Shown in pieces: positions 20,096 through 29,389 of a stretch of 64,000 nt of DNA. The notes under the pieces are model-generated. The model was given only the letters and a program-made list of their open reading frames with translations, did not search any database and was not told the origin of the DNA. The DNA is from G051132615 sp051132615 (GTDB taxonomy: Bacteria; Pseudomonadota; Gammaproteobacteria; Burkholderiales; Neisseriaceae). The position numbers and the translations under genes were made by a program. Every line of letters starts with the position of its first letter. Within the stretch, counting starts at the first letter, position 1. Location: the NCBI RefSeq assembly GCF_051132615.1, contig NZ_CP152375.1:2852001-2916000 (forward strand), given 5' to 3'.

Positions 20096-20726
20096 GTTCT
20101 TCTCCCTTTATGGTTACAAACTTGCGGTTGCGGTTGGCACACATTTAATGTTTGTATTGGTTTCCGTATTTATTGCTTTTATCATTGCCCTTGTGCTTGG
20201 ATGTGCCTTATCCCGTATTCCAAAAGTTGCACGTTATCTCATTCCCCTTATCTCAGTTTTGCAAACGATTCCTGGTATTGTATTTATTGGCTTGTTGTTT
20301 TTGATTCTTGGCATGAAACCCATAACAGTTATTGTTGCTTTGGCTATTTATGCCGTTTTCCCCATATTAAAAAATATCTATACTGGCCTTATTGAAGTGC
20401 CCAGCACATATAAAGAAGCCAGCATTGGTTGTGGCATGACATCATTCCAATCCTTATTAAAAGTAGAGATTCCTTTAGTGCTGCCAGCCATTATGAATGG
20501 ACTACGTATGTCTACCATTTATACAGTCAGTTGGGCTGTACTGGCATCTATGATTGGCTTAGGTGGGTTAGGGGATTTTATTTATATTGGTGTCAGCACA
20601 AACAATAATACGCTTATTATCGCAGGTGCTATTCCTGCGGCAATTATGGCCATTGTGTTAGGTGGGCTAATTGATGTGCTCAAAAGAGTCATGATTCCTG
20701 CTGTCCTAAGAAGGGATATTCTATGA
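20088..20726 (+). CDS. Quaternary-amine ABC transporter permease 1 (OpuCB/ProW-like)
   Basis: 212 residues with about six membrane spans and the permease EAA-type loop that contacts the ATPase (YKEASIGCGMTSFQSLLKVE). It is homologous to the other permease of the operon, and the two should form the heterodimeric channel. ATG 20088 has TTGGAGG 7 bases upstream and is preferred over upstream in-frame starts; it overlaps the ATPase gene by 8 bases, suggesting translational coupling. Confidence 0.92.
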   Translation: MDKFFSLYGYKLAVAVGTHLMFVLVSVFIAFIIALVLGCALSRIPKVARYLIPLISVLQTIPGIVFIGLLFLILGMKPITVIVALAIYAVFPILKNIYTGLIEVPSTYKEASIGCGMTSFQSLLKVEIPLVLPAIMNGLRMSTIYTVSWAVLASMIGLGGLGDFIYIGVSTNNNTLIIAGAIPAAIMAIVLGGLIDVLKRVMIPAVLRRDIL

Positions 20727-21322
20727 ACTGGAGTTTGGTTTGGGAACATCTTTTTATTGTTGTTGTGTCTACTTTGATTACCATTGTGTTAGGGGTCCCT
20801 TTAGGCGTATTGGCTTATTTTCAAAAGAGCTTTCGAAAACTGATTTTGTTTCTTGTTGATATTTTGCAAACAATCCCTGCTTTAGCGCTTTTGGGCATGA
20901 TTATGGTTCTTTTGGGTGCAGGAAAACCAACCGTTATTATTGGCCTTGTCCTTTATTCCTTATTGCCTGTTGTATACAACACCTGTTTGGGCTTAACTGA
21001 AATTAATCCTGCTATTAAAGAAGCTGCTATAGGTATGGGAATGACCAGAATATATCGCTTAGTTCATATAGAGTTTCCGCTTGCCATTCCGACTATTTTT
21101 ACGGGTATTCGTATTGCTGCGGTGACTGCTGTTGGGGTTGCTGTTTTTGCGACATTTGTTGGTGGTGGTGGGTTAGGAGGAGTCATTTATCGTGGTATTC
21201 ATATTCAGAATATGCGCCTGATTTTATATGCCACATTATCTTTAATGGTGATGTCTATCGTCATTGATATGCTGATGAGTTTGGCCGAGAAAAGCTTGCT
21301 GCGCCGTAAAACAAATTTCTGA
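20723..21322 (+). CDS. Quaternary-amine ABC transporter permease 2 (OpuCD/ProW-like)
   Basis: 199 residues, about five to six membrane spans, with the EAA loop IKEAAIGMGMTRIYRLVHIE. It starts with an ATGA overlap on the stop of permease 1. Two consecutive permeases before the binding protein differ from the common Bacillus opuC order (ATPase, permease, binding protein, permease), but every subunit is present and complete. Confidence 0.92.
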   Translation: MNWSLVWEHLFIVVVSTLITIVLGVPLGVLAYFQKSFRKLILFLVDILQTIPALALLGMIMVLLGAGKPTVIIGLVLYSLLPVVYNTCLGLTEINPAIKEAAIGMGMTRIYRLVHIEFPLAIPTIFTGIRIAAVTAVGVAVFATFVGGGGLGGVIYRGIHIQNMRLILYATLSLMVMSIVIDMLMSLAEKSLLRRKTNF

Positions 21323-21353
21323 TGGTTGTACCACAATAACAAAAGGATGAATA

Positions 21354-22292
21354 ATGATGAATATAATAAATTTAAAGAAAAAATGGATAACTGGATTGTT
21401 GGTTTTAGCGTGTATGGCATTTCTTAGCGCATGTGATTCAGCAGAAGATAAAAGTAAAACTCTGGTGATTTACGATGGACAATTTGCTGAAATGAGATTG
21501 ATGCATCAGATGGTCAAAATTCTGGTAGAAGACCAAACTGACCTTAAAGTACAGATCAAAGATGAAATGTCTCCAGTCAATAGTTTTAATGAGTTGGTTA
21601 AAGGTAATGCTGATTTAATGAACAGTTATGATGGGACACTTTTGACGACTTTTTTACATCTTGACCCGTCGCAGGTTCCAGAGGGCGTTAATCTATACGA
21701 TTTTGTCAATGAAACTGCTTCAAAAGAAAAACACGTTCATTTACTTGCAAAGCTTGGGTTAAATAATACCTATGCTGTTGCTGTACCCAAAGCAATTGCT
21801 GAAAAATATCATTTAAATACCATTAGTGATCTTATCCCTGTTTCTCAAAATTTGGTTTTTGGGGCAGAGCATGAGTTTTTTAGTGAAGAAGGCAGTGCTA
21901 AATTTAACCCTTTTGTATCGTTTTATGGTTTGAAATTCAAAGAGAGTAAACCTATTGATCTTGGGCTTAAATACTCAGCAGTACAAAGCGGTAATATAGA
22001 TGTTACCGTAACCTATGCAACAGATGGTTTAAATAGAAAAGCAGGATTAAAGATTCTAAAAGATGATCGTCAGTTTTTTCCAGAATATAATGGTGCATTA
22101 TTGGTACGCGATGATTTAATGCCACGTATGGCAGATGTCGCGCCAAATCTTGAAGAAGTATTGAATAAGCTTGGTGGTCAGCTTTCTGATGAAATTATGA
22201 CAGACTTAAGCTATGCCGTAGATGTTGAAGGGCGTTCGTCACATGATGTGGCTCAGGAGTTTCTCCAAAAACGTGGTTTATTATCAAAATAA
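21354..22292 (+). CDS. Quaternary-amine ABC transporter substrate-binding lipoprotein (OpuCC-like)
   Basis: 312 residues with a lipoprotein signal (lipobox LSAC, mature Cys about residue 27) and an OpuAC-type periplasmic binding fold. Conserved segments include DLMNSYDGTLLTTFL and YSAVQSGNIDVTVTYATDG. It captures the substrate in the periplasm, tethered to the inner membrane. Substrate is not readable from sequence alone, but the downstream choline/carnitine acyltransferase suggests choline or carnitine. Ribosome site AAAGGATG precedes ATG 21354. Confidence 0.9.
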   Translation: MMNIINLKKKWITGLLVLACMAFLSACDSAEDKSKTLVIYDGQFAEMRLMHQMVKILVEDQTDLKVQIKDEMSPVNSFNELVKGNADLMNSYDGTLLTTFLHLDPSQVPEGVNLYDFVNETASKEKHVHLLAKLGLNNTYAVAVPKAIAEKYHLNTISDLIPVSQNLVFGAEHEFFSEEGSAKFNPFVSFYGLKFKESKPIDLGLKYSAVQSGNIDVTVTYATDGLNRKAGLKILKDDRQFFPEYNGALLVRDDLMPRMADVAPNLEEVLNKLGGQLSDEIMTDLSYAVDVEGRSSHDVAQEFLQKRGLLSK

Positions 22293-22329
22293 AACAATAT
22301 TTTTTCGATCATAAATATAAGGGGAAATT

Positions 22330-24081
22330 ATGATGACATTTTCTAATGATTGTACTTTACCGGCACTTCCTTTACCTGAATTGAAAGAAAGCATCAATCA
22401 AATAAAAGAATTGATTAAGCCATTGGTTGATGATGTCACTTGGCAGCAAAGTTGTGTTGCCGCGGACGCTGTGGCTATACAAGCTGCTACATTACAGCAG
22501 GAGCTATCAGAGTATCGTCATATTTTAGCAAAAGGGAATAGCTGGCTTCGTCCCTTTTGGGACGAGTCTTATCTTTCTAGTCGTTCTTCTTTGCCTCTTA
22601 ATGTTAATTATTTCATTGAATTAAGAACTGAGCAGATGATTGCGGGTATTGATGATTCTAATGTCAAACTGGCTACTTTTTTGCTTGCCCTTTGTCGACA
22701 ATTTCAGGCTATTGCCACGAATAAAATACCCAACGAAGTGGTGCATGGTCAATGCTTGAGCATGGATCAGCTAGATAATATGTTATACAGCCGTATAGCT
22801 GCATTAAATAGTGATATGCTCATGCCTGTTTCAGTACAAGGGCAGATTTGTATTTCAGTCGTCTGTCGTGGATACTGGTATTTACTTTGTGTTTCTGATG
22901 TTAGTGGTCAGTTTGTTACAAGCAATGCTTTAGCCAGTGTTCTGCAAGATATTCGTACCGATGCGATGTCTAACTCAGATATGAACGTGCCAATTGGTGC
23001 CATGTGTGTTGCAACACGGGATGAAGCTGCTTTAATTCGCCAAGAGCTTTGTTCTAATCTTCAAAACCGTTTAAGCCTGAGAGACCTAGAGCATAGCCTT
23101 TTTACTCTTTGTCTTGATGAACCAGGAACACAGCCATTTGCTGATACTTTACTTGGTGGGCCAACTGAAAATAGATGGTATGATAAGTCTCTTCAAGTTA
23201 TTGCTGATGATGCGGGTCATATAGGCCTTAACATTGAACACTCAGGCTGTGATGCGGGAATATGGCTTTATTTACTTCAATGCGTTTATGAAGAGAATGC
23301 ACAAACTGTTTTGCAAAGTGAACATCATTTAATTCAACCACAATTTCGCCAGTTAAAATGGCAGATTAATCCTTCATTAAGTGACCAATTAAAATATTGG
23401 CATCAAAAACAGCAAGCCGATTATGCTTCTATTGGCCGTTCTTTTTATGAAAATACAGATATTAACCGTGAACAAATTAAGGGATTAGGATGCAGCCCTG
23501 ATGCGTTTTTACAATGTTGTTGGCAGTTAGCTTATTATCAGTTGAGTCAAGAGATGGTTTCTGTTTATGAAGCCGTTGCTGTTCGTGGCTTTTATCAAGG
23601 TAGAACCGAATGCGCGCGCCCATTAACCGAACAAATGGCTTCGTTTATCCAGCAAAGTTTTACTGGTGGCGTATCAAAAGATTCGTTAAAGGCTTCTTTT
23701 CTTTTAATGGAACAGGCACATAAAGCACGGTTAAAACGTTGTCAACAAGGTATGGGCAGTGAGCGGCATATGACTGGTTTATATTATATGTCTATGCTAA
23801 ATAATACACCCACTTCAAAGTTGCCAGAACTATTTAATGATACTGGTTGGCAAAAGCTGATACATAATACTATTTCTACCAGTTCCATTGCTGCTCCCTT
23901 TATTCGTTTTTTTGGTTTTGGACCAGTAGAGAATGATGGATTAGGTATTGGATATGGCTTAACCTCCACAGGTTTACAATTGGTTGTTACTTCAGCAAAA
24001 AATAGCAAGGTTGGAACTGAAGATTTTATTCGTGCTTTTGAAGCACAATCCAATATATTAAAAGACATACTAAGCAGTTAA
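22330..24081 (+). CDS. Choline/carnitine O-acyltransferase family enzyme
   Basis: 583 residues, the usual length of carnitine acetyltransferase and choline acetyltransferase. Family marks run the whole length: WLRPFWDESYLSSRSSLP near the N terminus, NRWYDKSLQVIADDAGHIGL leading to the catalytic His304 (EHSGCDAG), GRTECARP, the STS motif at Ser516-Thr517-Ser518, and FGFGPVENDGLGIGYGL near the end. The family moves acyl groups between CoA and the hydroxyl of carnitine or choline. In animal carnitine acetyltransferase the His is followed by Glu four residues on; here Asp308 takes that place. No signal peptide, so cytoplasmic. It follows the OpuC-type transporter by 37 bases with a strong ribosome site (AAGGGGA), so the imported amine is probably its substrate. 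The family is rare in bacteria. Confidence 0.88.
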   Translation: MMTFSNDCTLPALPLPELKESINQIKELIKPLVDDVTWQQSCVAADAVAIQAATLQQELSEYRHILAKGNSWLRPFWDESYLSSRSSLPLNVNYFIELRTEQMIAGIDDSNVKLATFLLALCRQFQAIATNKIPNEVVHGQCLSMDQLDNMLYSRIAALNSDMLMPVSVQGQICISVVCRGYWYLLCVSDVSGQFVTSNALASVLQDIRTDAMSNSDMNVPIGAMCVATRDEAALIRQELCSNLQNRLSLRDLEHSLFTLCLDEPGTQPFADTLLGGPTENRWYDKSLQVIADDAGHIGLNIEHSGCDAGIWLYLLQCVYEENAQTVLQSEHHLIQPQFRQLKWQINPSLSDQLKYWHQKQQADYASIGRSFYENTDINREQIKGLGCSPDAFLQCCWQLAYYQLSQEMVSVYEAVAVRGFYQGRTECARPLTEQMASFIQQSFTGGVSKDSLKASFLLMEQAHKARLKRCQQGMGSERHMTGLYYMSMLNNTPTSKLPELFNDTGWQKLIHNTISTSSIAAPFIRFFGFGPVENDGLGIGYGLTSTGLQLVVTSAKNSKVGTEDFIRAFEAQSNILKDILSS

Positions 24082-24140
24082 GGGGTAATAAACTAGCCTA
24101 TATTGTATAGAAAATTAGGGTTGAGGCTTAATTTGTTTAA

Positions 24141-25295
24141 TTAACTTGGCAGAGTATTTTTAGAATTATTTTGCCTGATTGTTTTTAGCCACAAGCTAAA
24201 GCAAATGCTGATTACAGAAAACGTAATAAATAAAGCACCTGAGTTCAGTTTCATGATTAAGCCAATGACAATTGGCCCCATACTGGCACCTATACTGTAT
24301 GTAACCAGCATTAGTGTGCTAAGTGAAATCCGTTTAGCTGGGTCAATGTCATCATTGGCAAACGAGACCGATAGGGGATAAAAGGTAAATGCAAATATGC
24401 CCAGTATAAATGCGAAAATAAGCAAAAAAGAATAGGATAGGGAAAATATACCCCATAATGGGATGATTAAAATAGCAAAAATAAGTGTGTTTTTCTGAAG
24501 TAATAGCCCACGATTTACTCTATCAGAAAGCCAACCCATTGGCCATTGAGCCAGCGCGCCAGCGAGCATGATCATTGATAAAAAATAACTGATTTGAATA
24601 TTGCTTAATCCTACCTGATTGGCATATACAGGGGCTAAGCCATAAATTGTGCCAACAAAAATGCCACTAATTAAAACCGCAATCAATGGCTGAGGAATTT
24701 GTTTGATAAAATAAGTCAGCTCCATTGAAACAGATTTTTGGGGCTCAGGGTACATACGACGAGTCATGGCAACAGGGATCAGACTAATACAAAAGCAAAT
24801 TGCGACCAGTAATACAGGCTTAAAACTCAATAGAGGAAATTTACCAATAAGTAGTTGTCCAACAACTTGCCCAAAGCTGCTGGCTGTCATATAGCCTGCC
24901 ATAATAATGCCACGTTGATGGTTTTCTACTTGATCATTAAGCCAGCTTTCAATGACAATAAATTGCCCCATCATAGCCATACCCATAATAAAACGTAACA
25001 TCAGCCACAAAGGAAGTGATTCAAATAGTAAATGGAGCAATACCGTTATCGTGCTGATGGCTGCGCAAGCGACATATGTGCGAATATGCCCAACATGAGA
25101 GATGATGATATTATCAATTTTTGCGCCAAATGCCATACCAATATAATAAGCAGCAATCATGCCCCCTATCCAAACAGAGCTGACTTGCTTTTGGTCTAAG
25201 TTTAATGCTATATAGGTAATAAATAGGCTGGAGCCCATAAGCATAAAGATGGTGGCACAGAAAAGTGCTGGAAATTTCATTAAAGTTATACGCAT
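24141..25295 (-). CDS. MFS transporter, YcaD-type
   Basis: 384 residues, 12 hydrophobic spans, with features of the YcaD branch of the major facilitator superfamily: IESWLNDQVENHQRGIIM after span 4, and the second-half loop AQWPMGWLSDRVNRGLLL, which is the MFS GxxxDRxxRR motif. The YcaD branch has no firmly established substrate. It converges with the acyltransferase gene (59 bases between stops) and stands alone. Confidence 0.83.
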   Translation of the reverse strand: MRITLMKFPALFCATIFMLMGSSLFITYIALNLDQKQVSSVWIGGMIAAYYIGMAFGAKIDNIIISHVGHIRTYVACAAISTITVLLHLLFESLPLWLMLRFIMGMAMMGQFIVIESWLNDQVENHQRGIIMAGYMTASSFGQVVGQLLIGKFPLLSFKPVLLVAICFCISLIPVAMTRRMYPEPQKSVSMELTYFIKQIPQPLIAVLISGIFVGTIYGLAPVYANQVGLSNIQISYFLSMIMLAGALAQWPMGWLSDRVNRGLLLQKNTLIFAILIIPLWGIFSLSYSFLLIFAFILGIFAFTFYPLSVSFANDDIDPAKRISLSTLMLVTYSIGASMGPIVIGLIMKLNSGALFITFSVISICFSLWLKTIRQNNSKNTLPS

Positions 25296-25774
25296 TTTTT
25301 ATGCCATCAAAGCAAATTGCTTCAGTTAACTGGGTTGGTGTTTTCTTTTGTGATTATAAGCGATTATTATGGATAATGTTGTTAATTTAATTTCAGTTTG
25401 TAAAAGGGGATAAATTAAAGAATACTGAAGCTATTGATTGTTGCCGTTGTTTATGACTTTTTTGTATTAAGTTGTTGTATATATTGGATGTTTGTTTGAG
25501 AATTTAATTGTGTCTGCATTTTTAAAACTTAGATCTGTATCTGAAGATGGTAGAGTATAATTCAGTCTGATCCAAAGTAGACAATTTTTTGTATGATTAC
25601 TTTACTAGCATATTGTAAGAGAAGTTTTATTTCTTGGTTAAATGTCTTTTGTTCATTCAGGTAAATCATGACCTTGAACGCAATAGAATAAAGACTATTT
25701 GTTCAAGGTCAATTATTTTAGATTGTTACTGGCATAATTTTTGCAAGTATTCGTCAACATAATCGTTGTTGTCA
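25296..25774. other. Intergenic region, one hairpin
   Basis: 479 bases between two minus-strand genes. Apart from the inverted repeat at 25669-25711 I see no gene or RNA. It must contain the promoter for the MFS gene. Confidence 0.5.
25669..25711 (-). terminator. Hairpin downstream of the small gene after dps
   Basis: Arms TGACCTTGAAC (25669-25679) and GTTCAAGGTCA (25701-25711) are perfect complements with a 21-base loop. No U tract follows on the minus strand, so it is a plausible but weak terminator of the dps operon. Confidence 0.4.
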
Positions 25775-26050
25775 TTAATTACCTATTGCTCCTTGTACAT
25801 CCAGTACATCTATTTTGGTTTTATCTAAGCCCGTGTCTGTAATATGGCATTGAATTGTCAAGCCGTTTTTGCTTTCAAAATGGGCAAGTGTGAATTGAGC
25901 GCCTTGGCCTTGCCTCAAACTTAGATTAACCTCTTGTGCAACAGATAATATTTTTTGCTGTGGCAAATAAATCGATTTACCATAAGTTAAGAGTAAGGTT
26001 TTAATTTCCATAAGACCTGTTTGATTGATTGTGTAAGTATAGGTTTCCAT
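25775..26050 (-). CDS. Small protein of unknown function downstream of dps
   Basis: 91 residues from ATG 26050, which has AAGGAAC upstream. A longer frame back to 26194 would overlap dps and lacks a ribosome site. The protein starts METYTYTINQTG and holds a short hydrophilic alpha/beta-like sequence (LSVAQEVNLSLRQGQ, LTIQCHITDTG). No signal peptide or known family. It follows dps by 61 bases on the same strand and is probably co-transcribed. Confidence 0.6.
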   Translation of the reverse strand: METYTYTINQTGLMEIKTLLLTYGKSIYLPQQKILSVAQEVNLSLRQGQGAQFTLAHFESKNGLTIQCHITDTGLDKTKIDVLDVQGAIGN

Positions 26051-26111
26051 TATCGTGTTCCTTATTTTATTTGAATAAAAATAGGCTATAGAAAATATGT
26101 TTTTAAGAAAG

Positions 26112-26648
26112 TTAATGATTTGAACTGTCTGGCATACGCGCAGCTTCAAATAAAAACCAAGCTCTTCTCTCTGCCTGATCAACCCAATTTTCAATAAAAC
26201 TGGATGTGGCTATATCGCGAAACTGACTGGTCACATTATGTGCTTCTCGTAAATTAAAAGTCAGCGTTTGATTGTCTTCCCTTAATTCAGCAAGCATGTC
26301 AGAAGGCTCAACATAAACAGCGTTATTATTTAAAATACGTTGCAAATTAGCGATATGTTCTATTGAACGTAAAGTAGGTTGTCCAATTTTTCGAATACGC
26401 TCGGCAATCTCATCTGTCATTGCCAAAAGCTCGGAGGCCTGTTGATCAAATAGTAAGTGATAATCTCGAAAATGTGGGCCACTCACATGCCAATGAAAAT
26501 TTTTTGTTTTTAAATATAAAGCAAAAACATCGGCCAAAATAGCGTTCATCATCAAACCAATACTCTTAGCTGATTGAGGCGGTAAGTCTGTTGGTGTGGC
26601 TAAAGGTCTATTAAAAAAACTTTTTATAATATTAGTATTGGTGCTCAT
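26112..26648 (-). CDS. dps: Dps family DNA-binding ferritin-like protein
   Basis: 178 residues. The ferroxidase-site sequence of Dps is present (TKNFHWHVSGPHFRDYH, then FDQQASELLAMTDEIAERI), matching the inter-subunit iron site His/Asp/Glu set. Dps forms a dodecamer that oxidises Fe(II) with hydrogen peroxide and shields DNA in stress. The N-terminal extension is short and carries one Lys and one Arg, so DNA binding may be weak. GAGGAAG precedes ATG. The neighbouring genes (SodC, a Crp-like regulator, SYLF lipoprotein) make this a stress-protection region. Confidence 0.93.
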   Translation of the reverse strand: MSTNTNIIKSFFNRPLATPTDLPPQSAKSIGLMMNAILADVFALYLKTKNFHWHVSGPHFRDYHLLFDQQASELLAMTDEIAERIRKIGQPTLRSIEHIANLQRILNNNAVYVEPSDMLAELREDNQTLTFNLREAHNVTSQFRDIATSSFIENWVDQAERRAWFLFEAARMPDSSNH

Positions 26649-26726
26649 AATATCTTCCTCTTATATTTTTAAATGAATTGATATGAAAATATATTTAATA
26701 AATGTTATTAAATACTTCTAACATGT

Positions 26727-27074
26727 TTATTTTGTATTTGAATTTTGATGAAAAATTTGTCTGGTTGGTGTGTTGTCGTATTCATAATTTGCACTGTCCC
26801 ATAAATCTTTAATAAATGTGTAGCCAGTTTGATTGTTTTTGTGTAAGCCAATGGCAAGATAATTGTTTAACGTACCTATAAAGATAGAGTCATTTAGATC
26901 TATGGTTTTACTTATCGCTAAGCTTACTTCGTCAGCTGTGTTTCTTGTCAAAAGAAGCCAGCTAGAAAGATGAATTTTTTTAGCTTCACCAAAACTTTTA
27001 ATTGTTTTAATAATATTGGCATAATATTGGCTGTTTTTTCTGACCAAGTCATACGAAATGATTAACTTATTCAT
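26727..27074 (-). CDS. Orphan Cas2-like / VapD-like protein
   Basis: 115 residues with the ferredoxin-like pattern of Cas2 and its non-CRISPR relatives. Strand 1 is KLIISYDLV with the Asp at the active-site position, then YYANIIKTIKSFGEAKKIHLSSW, and the closing strand is IDLNDSIFIGTL. Proteins of this type, often annotated SinR-like, occur without CRISPR; none of the other cas genes or repeats are in the window. A metal-dependent RNase or a toxin-like role is possible but unproven. AGGAGAT precedes ATG 27074. It lies upstream of dps on the same strand. Confidence 0.65.
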   Translation of the reverse strand: MNKLIISYDLVRKNSQYYANIIKTIKSFGEAKKIHLSSWLLLTRNTADEVSLAISKTIDLNDSIFIGTLNNYLAIGLHKNNQTGYTFIKDLWDSANYEYDNTPTRQIFHQNSNTK

Positions 27075-27489
27075 GAATATCTCCTAAATGTGTGGGTTTT
27101 ATTGTTTGTTAGTGAAGATGTGTTTTCCAGTTTTCCCTTCCTTGCCTGTTAACACTATTGTCTTATGAGACATTATCAAATTTAATTAATATTTTATCTG
27201 TGCGTTAGAGTACCAATCGCCGATATTTATTGATTTATGGTTAATAGGGGTAATTTAATGAATTTTTTTATATTATTAATATTATTGGGTTTTGTTTTGT
27301 AAAATGTAATCAGTTAACCCATAATTTTCCTTTTTTATTTGTGGCGTTATGTATGCTAGAGCACAGATTAATTCATTGTAATTAGCGATTATGATTATTA
27401 AGTAAAAAATTATTTTATGGCATGTCAAAGGAAAAATAGTTTTTTTAAAATTTTGATCAGTTGCGCTAAATATGTTGGGAAAAATACAG
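27075..27489. other. Divergent intergenic region
   Basis: 415 bases between the minus-strand Cas2-like gene and the plus-strand NhaA fusion. It carries one copy of the TCTGTRCGTTA motif at 27197-27207. No ORF is convincing. Confidence 0.5.
27197..27213 (+). promoter_or_regulatory. TCTGTRCGTTA motif, copy 1
   Basis: TCTGTGCGTTA followed by GAGTAC, so the GTGC/GTAC ends make an imperfect palindrome. The same 11 bases recur at 30101 and, inverted, at 31034. The position, about 130 bases before the Cas2-like gene and 285 before the NhaA fusion, suggests a shared operator. Confidence 0.4.
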
Positions 27490-29337
27490 ATGAAAAACAA
27501 AGAAAACGTTAAACAATCTATTGATGAGCATGATCATATTTTGGGTGGAGTTGATGCCCCAATTGTACTTGTTGAGTATGGTAGCTATGCTTCTTTTTTA
27601 AATTTAGAAACCCAAACACATATTGCCAATATTCAAAATAATATGGGTAAGAATCTTTGTTATGTCTTTAGGCATAACCCAGAACCTAATAATCAATTGG
27701 CTTATCGTGCCGCACAAATTATAGAACAAATTTCACCGGACTTATTTTGGACGGTACATGTTGAGTTAATGGCTTATTCTAATCATTTAACAGAAGAAGA
27801 CTTAGAAGCGACTGCCATAAAATATGGTGTTAATAATCAAGACCAAACAATAGAAGCATTAAAAGCTAAATTGAAAGTTGATACTGACATTCAACATGCT
27901 CATCTTGATGGTGTAAAAATGACGCCAGCTTTCTTTATTAATGGCAGACAGTATCTAGGCTTATGGGATGAGCGTGCTTTTAAGGATGCTGTACAGGGTT
28001 CTTTAGGACATCGTGTTCATTTAGCTGCCTATGATTTTGCTGGTTGGGGACCATCTACTGGTTTGATTTTATTATCAGTCACTATCTTATCTATTATTTT
28101 GGCTAATTCATCACTTGGTCCTGCTTTTGAACAATTTTGGCAATTGAATTTTGGGCTAAATCTAGGGCTTTTTGTTTTTAATCTCACCTTACATGAATGG
28201 GTAAATGATGGTTTATTGACTTTGTTTTTTCTTATTGTTGGTTTAGAGATTAAACATGAATTAACGAATGGTCGTCTTGCCAATAGATTATCTGCAACAT
28301 TGCCCATAGCAGGTGCTATAGGCGGTATGATTATGCCCGTTATTCTTTATTTACTGATTGTGCCTTCTGGTATATGGATGCATGGATGGGGGATTCCTAT
28401 TGCAACTGATACAGCTTTTGTTATCGCTTTAATTATGGTGATGGGAAAGGCTGTACCCGTTGAGTTGCGTATCTTTTTAACGGTTGCAGCTATTGTTGAT
28501 GATATTATGGCAATTTTAATCATCGCTGTTTTTTATTCAGATAATCATAATGTTCTATTTATGAGTAACGCACTTTTGGTTACTGGTATTCTGTTTTTAC
28601 TCAATAGATTCCGTATTTATCGATTATTGCCTTATGTCATTTTAGGTATTATTTTATGGTTTTGTATTTATCAGTCTGGTTTGCATGCAACATTGACGGG
28701 TATTATTCTTGCCTTATTGATTCCAATACAAAAAGCGCCAAATTTAAAAATGTTGATGGATCAGGCATCTTCCATTATGTCTAATAAAACCTTGAGAGAC
28801 AACCAAATAAGGTTGTATAAAAAAAACAAGCCCACGCAAAAAATCATCACATCAACGTTAAATCAATTAGAGGCATCTGCACTGTCATCATTATTAGGTA
28901 ATATTTTAAAACGTTTAGAAGCGCCTGCGGACTATTTGTTACGCAAAGTTACCCCTTGGTCTAATTATGTTGTATTGCCTTTATTTGCATTTGCCAATGC
29001 GGGCGTAGTGATTTCATTTGGGGTGATTAACGAACATATACTGTTGATCATGGCCATTATATTTGGGCTGGTCATAGGCAAACCATTTGGTATCGTGTTA
29101 TCTGCTTTTTTAGCTGTACACTTTAAATTGGCAGATAAGCCAAAAGAATATACATGGCTACAATTAATGGGAGCAAGCTCTCTTGCGGGTATCGGGTTTA
29201 CCATGTCTTTGTTTATCGCAAGTCAAGCATTGTTGGTCGAAAGTGATCTTGCTGCTGCTAAAATTGCGATATTTTCTGCGTCTGTTCTTTCTGCTCTATT
29301 GGGCAGTAGCGTATTATGGGCTCTGAGAAGTAAATAA
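27490..29337 (+). CDS. nhaA: Na+/H+ antiporter NhaA with N-terminal thioredoxin-fold domain
   Basis: About 615 residues in two parts. Residues 1-~170 are a DsbA/thioredoxin-like domain (HDHILGGVDAPIVLVEYGSY, later GVKMTPAFFINGRQYLG with the cis-Pro). The position of the CxxC active site reads YASF, so it cannot act as a dithiol oxidoreductase. Residues ~175-610 are a full NhaA antiporter of about 12 spans with the ion-binding motifs ATDTAF and VDDI (the Asp133 and Asp163-Asp164 equivalents of E. coli NhaA). It should exchange external H+ for internal Na+ at the inner membrane. Such fusions are known in other bacteria. ATG 27490 has GGGAAAA at a normal distance, while ATG 27472 has none. Confidence 0.87.
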   Translation: MKNKENVKQSIDEHDHILGGVDAPIVLVEYGSYASFLNLETQTHIANIQNNMGKNLCYVFRHNPEPNNQLAYRAAQIIEQISPDLFWTVHVELMAYSNHLTEEDLEATAIKYGVNNQDQTIEALKAKLKVDTDIQHAHLDGVKMTPAFFINGRQYLGLWDERAFKDAVQGSLGHRVHLAAYDFAGWGPSTGLILLSVTILSIILANSSLGPAFEQFWQLNFGLNLGLFVFNLTLHEWVNDGLLTLFFLIVGLEIKHELTNGRLANRLSATLPIAGAIGGMIMPVILYLLIVPSGIWMHGWGIPIATDTAFVIALIMVMGKAVPVELRIFLTVAAIVDDIMAILIIAVFYSDNHNVLFMSNALLVTGILFLLNRFRIYRLLPYVILGIILWFCIYQSGLHATLTGIILALLIPIQKAPNLKMLMDQASSIMSNKTLRDNQIRLYKKNKPTQKIITSTLNQLEASALSSLLGNILKRLEAPADYLLRKVTPWSNYVVLPLFAFANAGVVISFGVINEHILLIMAIIFGLVIGKPFGIVLSAFLAVHFKLADKPKEYTWLQLMGASSLAGIGFTMSLFIASQALLVESDLAAAKIAIFSASVLSALLGSSVLWALRSK

Positions 29338-29389
29338 ATTGTGCTTGTGTTGATTTTTAGAAAGTTTAGGAATAGGGCAATCAGTTCAT

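Noticed and set aside
26051..26194. N-terminal extension of the small gene after dps
   Set aside because: It would overlap dps on the same strand, lacks a ribosome site, and the internal ATG at 26050 has a good one.
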